Source of the DNA: Lepidodermella squamata
Taxonomy: Eukaryota > Gastrotricha
Assembly: GCA_047495785.1 (NCBI GenBank)
Contig: JBLDXI010000003.1
Location: 4,216,001-4,280,000 of the forward strand
Reading direction: 5' to 3'
Length of the DNA stretch: 64,000 bases
Positions 57,016 to 64,000 of the stretch are shown piece by piece. The number at the start of each line of letters is the position of its first letter. Positions within the stretch are counted from its first letter, which is position 1. The notes under the pieces are model-generated. The model was given only the letters and a program-made list of their open reading frames with translations, was not told the origin of the DNA and made no database searches. Position numbers and translations under genes: made by a program.

Positions 57016-58431
57016 GATTTGCTGCTCCTTATATTTCGCTCTTTGTATCTCTATCCGTCTCTTTTGAAAGCTGGGCAAATGCGTCAATACCGCATTTTAT
57101 TAGTAATATATTTGTGAATCGATTTTTTCTTTTTTTCGAAAGAGTCAAACTCGCCACATTTCTTTTCTCAATAAAAAAGGGTGCGTAGCGCTTCTTGAAA
57201 CAGCAATGAATGACTTAATTGCTCCTTGAAAATTCCAAGCTTTTATGAACCTTCGCGAATCTCGTTTTTTCATGTCTTTTTCATGAGTGTTTTGTTTTGT
57301 TCCCGCTCTCACCGATAAACTGTAATAAGAATATTTAACAGCAACTATGAACCTCACGCATGCAATTGTTCTTTGGCAATGACGACGTCGACGACGAACT
57401 TTTACAATTGGGTATTAAAATAATAATAATAATGTGAAAAATCTCTACATTCCTCATCCCGCAAAGGCGCTTCTTTCTCCCCTTTCGCTCCGACCGTTCC
57501 GTTTTTGTTATTTTATCCCTACAGTTGTTATATATTTATATTGCAGTTGGACGTGAATCATCAATGTTATAGCGCACTTGTCTTGCTGCTTTCTCGCAAT
57601 TTGTATCGGCCCTGGAAAAATTGTTGTGTACAGAAGCCGAAGATCGATTATGAACTGATGATTGCTTTGTCAATATATGCATTTTTTCTACCTGCAGAGT
57701 TTGCTTTTCACGTTGCTACTACAAAGGGTCCACAAGCTAATTATTATCAAACCGACACTGTGTATTTGTATAAAACACACGATTACGGCAAAAATGTACT
57801 TGAAACATTGTTGTGAGTGAATGAAATTGATTTTTTTCCATGAGAGTTCATTTTGCATCTAATCTCACCTGTTTTTACTTGATGTTTTGTAAAATTATAT
57901 TATATTACATTGCGTTTGATTTGTTGTTTTTATCTTGATGATGCGGTTTTCCAAATCAATGCAAACACTTGTTGTTTTGTTTCTTTGTAAGCGAAGCCTT
58001 GATTTCGAGGAAAAAATCGAGGCAGAAATTCAACTCTGATCAAGTATAATTATTCACGGCCTCCGGCTCATCGTGTTCGTTGTGGTTTGCTCTCTTTCTA
58101 TTTTCTTCTTCTACAATAACAATAACAACAACTCTTCTCGCGTTTCATGCTATTCTATTGCGCTATTGCTATAGATAATTTTTAACGATATCTATGCGAT
58201 CTATTATTAAAATTATACAATTATTATTGTTACGACTGGATCTGATTTCGGATGATAATGATGAAATATTATATGAAAATATGCAGTGGAAAGCATACGA
58301 AAGTGGCCATAAAATGAAAATAAATGACAAAAAACGTGAACAACTGCGGTTTTCGTGACTTCAAGACGTAAGATGAAAATGTGAGAGAAAAAAATCGATT
58401 ATTTAACGTGTCGACTGGTTGAATAGGAGTC
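57016..58431. other. Intergenic, no supported gene
   Basis: AT-rich 1.4 kb after the Src-like gene. An AATAAAAAAG motif near 57169 is a plausible polyadenylation signal. No exon with credible splice sites was found. Confidence 0.5.
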
Positions 58432-58837
58432 ATGAATCATATCCCATCCCACTCATTCCGGTCTGTGTCGCTATATAATAACACGCTGAGGGTTATTTGC
58501 AGCTCAATTTAAGCCTCAAGTTAACTTGTTTTGATTGAAACTCAGGTCGACATTTTTTACCTGCTTGAGCTGTTTACTACTAATCGAGTGCGTTCTGCGC
58601 ACGAACTCTCGGATTTTCCGGAACTTTTACGCAGTCTCCATTTACCTGCCGTATAAACCGGATCGTCTTTCCAGTAAACGGGACTCGACTGCGTATCTTT
58701 TTATAGAACATCTTGAGGCTATAAAACGTGATTCATTAGAGACAACTTTCGATTGTTTGATGAGTCGCCCGTCCTTAGAAAAGAAGCCTCGTATAGACTT
58801 AATCCGGAAGTCGCCTTCTGCATACTCTGATATATAG
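58432..58837 (+). CDS. Candidate secreted prohormone-like protein, unknown
   Basis: Weakly supported two-exon model: 58432-58460 and 58546-58837, 106 residues, phase 2. The second exon alone reads open from an AAACTCAG acceptor and encodes a hydrophobic start (STFFTCLSCLLLIECVL) followed by a basic segment with two KRDS sites, KK and RK, as in peptide precursors. The first exon (MNHIPSHSFR) was chosen only because it has an ATG and matching phase; its donor GTCTGT is poor, and a TATATAA lies inside the proposed intron. No homologue recognised. Confidence 0.25.
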
Positions 58838-59228
58838 AAAAGCGGCGCGAAGTTTGTAGAGGCGGTAAATACGAATTTACTGCACCTCATCGGCTCTAAG
58901 CTGTATTCAGGTCGGCGACAAATCTAGAGGCTTTCACTACCGTATAGTGCATATTATAGACGTGTTATGCGCTTTAAAACCAGGCTATAGCAATAGGTAT
59001 GCAATATGCTTTATGAATAAAGGTACACAAAGGCATTGCCGTGTTTTGCGCGGGTGATGCAAAGTAAAAAAAGCTACGAGCGTGAATAATAGTAAATGCT
59101 ATATAATCATCAGCCGCGTTCGTGTAAAAATAAGACACACTCTTGCATGCTGCGATCTTTTATATAGGCTTCATCATATTATAACATACCTGGCTGCCTG
59201 CTCTGTGGCCCGGAAAGAGCAGCAAAAT
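58838..59228. other. Short intergenic stretch
   Basis: 391 nt, no exon; probable promoter of the CX-like gene. Confidence 0.45.
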
Positions 59229-60642
59229 ATGCGCCAGAAACCATTACGATTCGGGGGTGCCAATTTGCCCGCAGTCGCTATTATTTTCGAGTTGTTGCTA
59301 TTTTGCATCTTCCATTTTGCTGAAACTGGCGCCGCACGAATTGGTGGCGGCGGTCGAGGTAATAAGCTTGTTTTTATCCTGTAATTTTACCAAATTTCTT
59401 GGAAAACAAATTAGTCTCCGCAAACATCATTAACTTATTCCGCTGCTTGTTTCATTTCAGTCGGAGGCGGCAGCGTCCGGGTTGGCGGCGGGTTTAGTAG
59501 CTCAGGAGGCAGCCGAAGCAGCGGATCTTTTGGCTCCGGCGGCCGGGTGGGTGGAGGCAGTAGCGGTTCTAGTGCAGGTGCATATAGGCGACCGAGCGCC
59601 TTCACGCCAAGTGCCAAAACCAGCTACGCCCCAACGGCTGTGAGAACAACAACGTACGGCCGATCTGTCGTCACCTACCGGTCCATTCGCCCCGTATCGT
59701 ACGGCTACTCTGTTCCGGTCCTCGTCTCACCTGTCGTCTATCGACCTATTTTTCTGCCGACACCTTACTTTTTCTACTATCGCCCATTCTACTTCTACCA
59801 TACCCATTATTACTACTACAGTGGCAGTTATTACTATTACCCTAACACAACCCCAACGCCTGGAACTCAGCCGTCGAGCGACGTCCTTCCGATACGTATG
59901 CTTTACTACTTTTTTCAAATAATCGGCTAATTTTATGTAATTCAGGTGCGATATTTGCTAATTTGGGCGAACATTGTGCGAAGTATCCGGAATATGGCAT
60001 TGACGGCCAGGAAGAATACATAATTACCGGACTTGCTCCAAACACCACGAGCCAGTCTAATGCAACTTCCGGCTCGAACTCGACCACGCCTGTGGTCATA
60101 ACGACGGCTGACTGTAATTTCAGCATGATGGGGCCAAAGGATTCTCTTCTTAGAATCGTTTTTAATACAACCAGCTGTCGACGCTGGCCGGTTGGATGTA
60201 AAATTGTTATCACAGATGTTGGCGACATTGGCGATGACACTTCAGATGATGACGTTCCGGATCCGATACTGGTAAATAACCCCGTTAAATTTATTTAGCT
60301 CATCATTTTCGGGATGCACCTTGCCTCGATATAACTTCTCTAATTTGTTGAATTTTTATTACATAGCTGACGATGAATTCAAATATGGACTTATCTTCGC
60401 TAACGATCCGCGGGGATGGAGTATGCACGAAAGAAGTTTTCTCGGTCTCCAACCAAATAGCTGTCAATTTCACGGCATGCCCGAGTGACGCGGCCTTGAA
60501 TTTCGACTACTCCATAGGCGTTGAGGTGGCCGTGGCCGTCGACAGTGCCCACCTCCACGTGCCTTCACTCTTCTGCTTGCTCAACATGCTGATAGTTATT
60601 CTTGGCTGTCGTTTCAAGCAATTGAAAGTTTCAACTGAATGA
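59229..60642 (+). CDS. Secreted/GPI-type six-cysteine protein, CX-module-like
   Basis: Exons 59229-59358, 59461-59895, 59946-60271 and 60367-60642 give 388 residues. A signal peptide (PAVAIIFELLLFCIFHF) is followed by a Gly/Ser-rich stretch, then a Tyr-rich segment (FFYYRPFYFYHTHYYYYSG). After it come exactly six cysteines (C199, C245, C266, C273, C317, C335) with several N-glycosylation sites, and a hydrophobic C-terminus (VPSLFCLLNMLIVILGC) suggesting a GPI or membrane anchor. The order Gly-rich, YYY..., six Cys, hydrophobic end resembles nematode CX-module proteins, whose function is unknown. Identification is by layout only. Confidence 0.75.
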
Positions 60643-61190
60643 ACATTGAATTTCGCTATATTTTGACTAACTGATTGACTCTTCCGGTGTTTATCAAGTT
60701 TCCGAATAAAAAATGTGCCGATGTTCTAATATCATTGGAGCGTTTATATGTGCACAAAAATTGGCATTCGTAAATCGCGATCAGGCGAATTTTTCAACTA
60801 TAATGGAATGTCTTAATATAACCTGCAAAGCCAAGCCTGCGCTACGATAACAAGGGAGCTCAATTTTTAAGCTTGAAATGCGTGTCTTAATTACAGCGAT
60901 AGCCTTGTTTTGGCTTGAAATGCTCCATCGCAGGAGAATCAATATAACCCAAATAAACTCTTTTTCACAGGTTTCAATTATTCCACTAATCAATCGTTGG
61001 TATCGGCATCATTCCCAAGTCCTAATCTGGTATCTATCGGTCTCGGACGAGAAATAAGAGCAGGCTCTTGATTTTGATTTTTCAAACGACAAACGCAGAG
61101 GAAAAATAAACGCAATTTTAAAATCGGTTCATTTATTTTAGAAACCACCAACAAAATTGAGATGAAGGCACCAGCATCTTATTATTATAT
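60643..61190. other. Convergent intergenic
   Basis: Gap between the plus-strand CX-like gene and the minus-strand ABT1 gene. AATAAA at 60705 (plus) may end the former. No other gene seen. Confidence 0.5.
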
Positions 61191-62209
61191 TTATTGCCCC
61201 GCAGTAAATAAACTTTGCAAAAATGAAGCGGAATGGCCCGCTGATTTTGAAGCCTGATGCGGTTTATTTTTTCCTTTCTTTGATGCAGCCAACCGTTCTT
61301 CTTCCGGTTTGTTCTGGTTGTATTCCCATCGCCGCTTTCGAACGGTTTTCGCTTGAGCAGTGGTGTCTGAGCCGTCGACTTTGGTAGCTTCACCAGCGCC
61401 ATCTTCGTCGGGTTTATCACTCTCATTTTTCATCCTCTTCAGTTTCTCGCTGAAATTTAAGTGATCAGCAAAAGATTGAGCTTCGCGTTTCGCCTGGCCG
61501 ACTTCCAGCCTTAGTCTATAAACCAAGAAAAATGATTAAAAACAAGTATTCAAAGATATTGAAATTCAAACCGTTTGTTTTGGACGGCCTTTTCGTAGGC
61601 CATGCGCTCGTTCAGATGAGCCCACTTGAAACCGGATAAATATTTAATATTCCATATTTCTTCCGCCCACGGATGCCTGCGTTTGCCGCCGACTTGCTGG
61701 TTGTTCAACTCGGCCGCAACTTGCTTGGCAACACTCTTATCAGTGAATTCGAGCCAGCCTTCAGAAAATTCTCTAATATGGCTATTTTTCCGCTTCCCTT
61801 TCTTTTCCGTATCCGGCTGTAGATATATCCGACCGACAATGCCAAACTGTTCGAAATACTGTCTGACAAGCTTCACGTTCATTCGTGATGGGATACGCGA
61901 CAAGTAGATAACTCCACATCGAGCTGAAGGGTCATCGTTGTCATCGTCATCGCTGGAAGACTCCGCGCTGCTGGATTCTTCGGAATTCTGCTCGGTTCCC
62001 GATTCCTCCTCATCGTTATTTTCCGGCTCAGAGCCAGATTCGTCGGCAGATTGCTCATCAGACGATTGCTCTAATGATTGGTCTTCGGACTGTGTTTCGT
62101 CTTCCTCTTGTTCTTCCTCGGCATCTTCTCCGGAATCTTCATCGTAACTCTGTAAGGAAGTTTCGCTATCAGGCTCCTCATCGTCACTAGTCGCCTTTTT
62201 TAACCTCAT
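61191..62209 (-). CDS. ABT1: ABT1/ESF2 ribosome-biogenesis RNA-binding protein
   Basis: Nucleolar factor for small-subunit pre-rRNA processing. Exons 62209-61572 and 61515-61191 give 320 residues. The first 100 residues are a highly acidic Ser/Glu/Asp tract. The RRM follows (GVIYLSRIPSRMNVKLVRQY, FGIVGRIYL, EGWLEFTDKSVAKQVAAELN) and the ABT1/Esf2-specific block WNIKYLSGFKWAHLNERMAY, then RLRLEVGQAKRE and a basic tail ending FLQSLFTAGQ. The acidic extension is longer than in vertebrates. The opposite strand's serine-rich frame at 61938-62147 is a shadow. Confidence 0.9.
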
Positions 62210-62613
62210 TTAATAAAATCACTAAGAAAATGAAGTTCAAATTTGCAAGTCTGAAGTTGAAGATTTAAACCGGAACGTCAGCAATTTATCGCTGGAAATG
62301 CAGTTTTCGTTTAAAATTACCACATACCGTTAAAAATGTCCACTCAATTTTTTATTTCACATTTTGCTAATAGTTGTAGGTAGTAAAATTACTGGTGCAA
62401 TAAATTAGGGATGAGATCTTTGAATATCACATTGAAGAATTAATTCTCAGGCAAGAAACAAAAACTGATCACAGGCTTTTGATTTTCGGATCAAATGAAG
62501 AGCAGTTGGCGAACATCGTAACAAAAATCAGTCAAAAGCATGATATAAAAGCTATCACAGATGCTAAAACAGATCGTCTCGTTTTCTACGGAGAGACACG
62601 CCAACTCGTTGCA
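62210..62613. other. Intergenic between CCP and ABT1
   Basis: 404 nt, AT-rich, no exon seen; 3' side of the carboxypeptidase gene and promoter of ABT1. Confidence 0.5.
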
Positions 62614-63999
62614 CTAGTACTTTTTAGAGACGAAAGTGATTGATTTCGTGGCAACTATAGTTCTACGGTTGGAGACATCAGGCGATTCATCGTCGACGTC
62701 GCTGTCATCACCTCTAACGCTGTTCTCCTCGCTAGGGCTCGAGCTGGACGAAGAGCTTTCGTCACAGCTGGTACCGAGACCGATATTTCGAACAGCGCCC
62801 GAAACGTTCAATCCCAGCCGGGCTGCGGTGAGGTTTGAAGGAGTAGCCGGGTAAGAAGATCCGGATGCAACCGATGCGGCGCCATTCACGTTCTGTTGTT
62901 GCTGCTGGACGGCCATCAGCGCCTCGCCATACCTGGTGTTCGGCATGGGGCAGCCTCCCATCGAAGCGAGGAGGGGTTCGAAGCACCGGCAGAGGTCAGA
63001 TCCGATTTCCTGCAAGTGAACCGGGGTTACTTGCTGACCTCGATAAGCGCCCTGGTCGAACCCGCAGAATGTAGCCTCCAGGGTGTAAGCCGCGATTATT
63101 CCGACCTGGCGCCAACAAACGACTCGAGCAGTTGGTTCTTTCGCCCGCTCGATCATGAAACAGCAGTCCTGAATGCTGAAACCTGGGCTGGTTGTCGCGA
63201 GCAGGCACGGCAGCAACCGCCACCTTGAGTCCTCCTCGCCGGTGACTGGGTCGACAGCTGGGTTGGCCAGATCTCGACGCCGCCACGATTGGTTGGGTGA
63301 GCAGCCGAGGACAAAGACATTCTTCTTACGAGAATGGCCGTGGAAGTCGACGAACGTTAGAATTTGGCGACGTCTGAAGCGCAGCCACGCTAGCAGGCGT
63401 TTACAGTGGAAAATCGACGGCGCGGTGATGGGCGACGGTCGAGTCCATGAACGGTTGAGGTCATCGCCGTAAAGAGAACACCGGTGATTGCCGTTTAATA
63501 CACCATCCACGTTCAGCATTGGAACGATTTTGAAAATGAAACCCTGCCGGCACCTCCGAGCAGACTGCGTGTCGCTGAGAAGGAAATTAAGCACTCCCCG
63601 CATCATCCAACTGCTATTGCTTTCACCTATAGGGGAAATGAAATGAACCACCTTAACAATTCGTAGCAAAAAAAACCTACCAGGATGAACTCGAGATGTT
63701 AGCACTACATACGGCCGTTGTTGCTGAGACTTGTAGGCCGCATTGGACGTGAGGGAAGCTAACAGGGCGGGCATGCCGTTGTTATTGTTTGACAGCGACG
63801 ACTGTTGCTGAATTCCCGGCAAAGACGACGAAGAAGAGGACATTGCAGGGCTCAATGTTGACGAAGTGATCGTAATTATTGGCACGGCATTAGACATTTC
63901 TGATGAACACAGCGTTTGGCAGGTGTAATAGACATCACGCGGCAGGACGCGGTTCTGAATCAATTCAAGCTCGTACATCAACGCGGTATAAGAATACGG
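62614..63999 (-). CDS. Cytosolic carboxypeptidase (AGTPBP1/CCP1-like), 5' end outside window
   Basis: M14 metallocarboxypeptidase that trims glutamates from tubulin tails. Only the C-terminal part is present, running off the right edge; the frame continues to the last bases (PYSYTALMYELE). Zinc ligands His and Glu lie in RVHPGES and the third His in FVDFHGHSRKK; substrate residues in CSLYGDDLNRSW; the catalytic Glu in YTLEATFCG. A 54-nt intron at about 63626-63679 sits inside HPG|ES. An extra Ser-rich loop (about 63770-63850) interrupts the segment between SNAVPIITITSS and YVVLTSRVHPG. The C-terminal tail is Ser-rich and ends TFVSKKY. The order of blocks matches CCP1/CCP4 better than CCP5/6. 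Confidence 0.9.
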   Translation of the reverse strand, partial: PYSYTALMYELELIQNRVLPRDVYYTCQTLCSSEMSNAVPIITITSSTLSPAMSSSSSSLPGIQQQSSLSNNNNGMPALLASLTSNAAYKSQQQRPYVVLTSRVHPGRFFLLRIVKVVHFISPIGESNSSWMMRGVLNFLLSDTQSARRCRQGFIFKIVPMLNVDGVLNGNHRCSLYGDDLNRSWTRPSPITAPSIFHCKRLLAWLRFRRRQILTFVDFHGHSRKKNVFVLGCSPNQSWRRRDLANPAVDPVTGEEDSRWRLLPCLLATTSPGFSIQDCCFMIERAKEPTARVVCWRQVGIIAAYTLEATFCGFDQGAYRGQQVTPVHLQEIGSDLCRCFEPLLASMGGCPMPNTRYGEALMAVQQQQQNVNGAASVASGSSYPATPSNLTAARLGLNVSGAVRNIGLGTSCDESSSSSSSPSEENSVRGDDSDVDDESPDVSNRRTIVATKSITFVSKKY

Positions 64000-64000
64000 G

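Noticed and set aside
61938-62147. Serine-rich plus-strand frame
   Set aside because: Antisense shadow of the acidic Glu/Asp/Ser tract of ABT1.
1-64000. CRISPR arrays, insertion sequences, prokaryotic operons
   Set aside because: None seen; all genes have eukaryotic introns and families.

Overview
This is a gene-dense animal nuclear segment. The genes are conserved metazoan families split by very short introns (mostly 45-60 nt, GT...AG), with short intergenic gaps and no prokaryotic features. The most likely source is a nematode or a close small-bodied invertebrate. Supporting this: same-strand gene chains with 43-165 nt between stop and next start; a pyrimidine-rich 3' splice site just upstream of the ATG of most genes (as at trans-splice acceptors); a nematode-style CYP2-clan P450; and a secreted six-cysteine protein resembling nematode CX-module proteins. 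A long SAS-6 and homologues of BLCAP, CUSTOS, CXorf65 and DNase I argue against Caenorhabditis. Species cannot be named from sequence alone.

Layout. 0.7-3.5 kb (minus): small secreted-peptide genes, two of them paralogous precursors ending in W-x-x-F-G-K. 4.3-8.6 kb (minus): SMAP-type ArfGAP, BLCAP, DNAJB1-type J protein, with a perfect heat-shock element and a 67-bp tandem duplication upstream. 10-12.5 kb: a P450 and a decayed Rieske-domain fragment. 13.5-18.1 kb (minus): TYW2, CPSF73 and RASSF7/8-like in an operon-like chain. 18.8-20.3 kb: an SR splicing factor. 20.7-25.8 kb (minus): cyclin C, MED21, CUSTOS-like and a zinc-finger protein in a second chain. 26.4-28.6 kb (minus): PHPT1 then amphiphysin. 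29.6-32.3 kb (plus): a small protein whose stop codon abuts the ATG of DPH7, then AHA1. 32.8-38.3 kb (plus): alpha-1,3-fucosyltransferase, a DNase I homologue, a CXorf65 homologue. 38.6-42.8 kb (minus): SAS-6 and ribonucleotide reductase R2. 45.6-50.9 kb (plus): a PH-TBC RabGAP with a large repeat-like extension. 53.2-57.0 kb (plus): a divergent Src-family kinase. 58.4-60.6 kb (plus): a candidate secreted precursor and the CX-like protein. 61.2-64 kb (minus): ABT1/ESF2 and a truncated cytosolic carboxypeptidase (tubulin deglutamylase type).

How the genes relate. Most are housekeeping genes: RNA processing (CPSF73, SR protein, ABT1, TYW2), Mediator (cyclin C, MED21), centriole and tubulin (SAS-6, CCP), membrane traffic (SMAP, amphiphysin, TBC) and chaperones (DNAJB1, AHA1). 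Cyclin C and MED21, both Mediator subunits, sit in one chain. Exon models were built by hand from splice consensus, frame and homology; junctions are inferred, not seen in transcripts.
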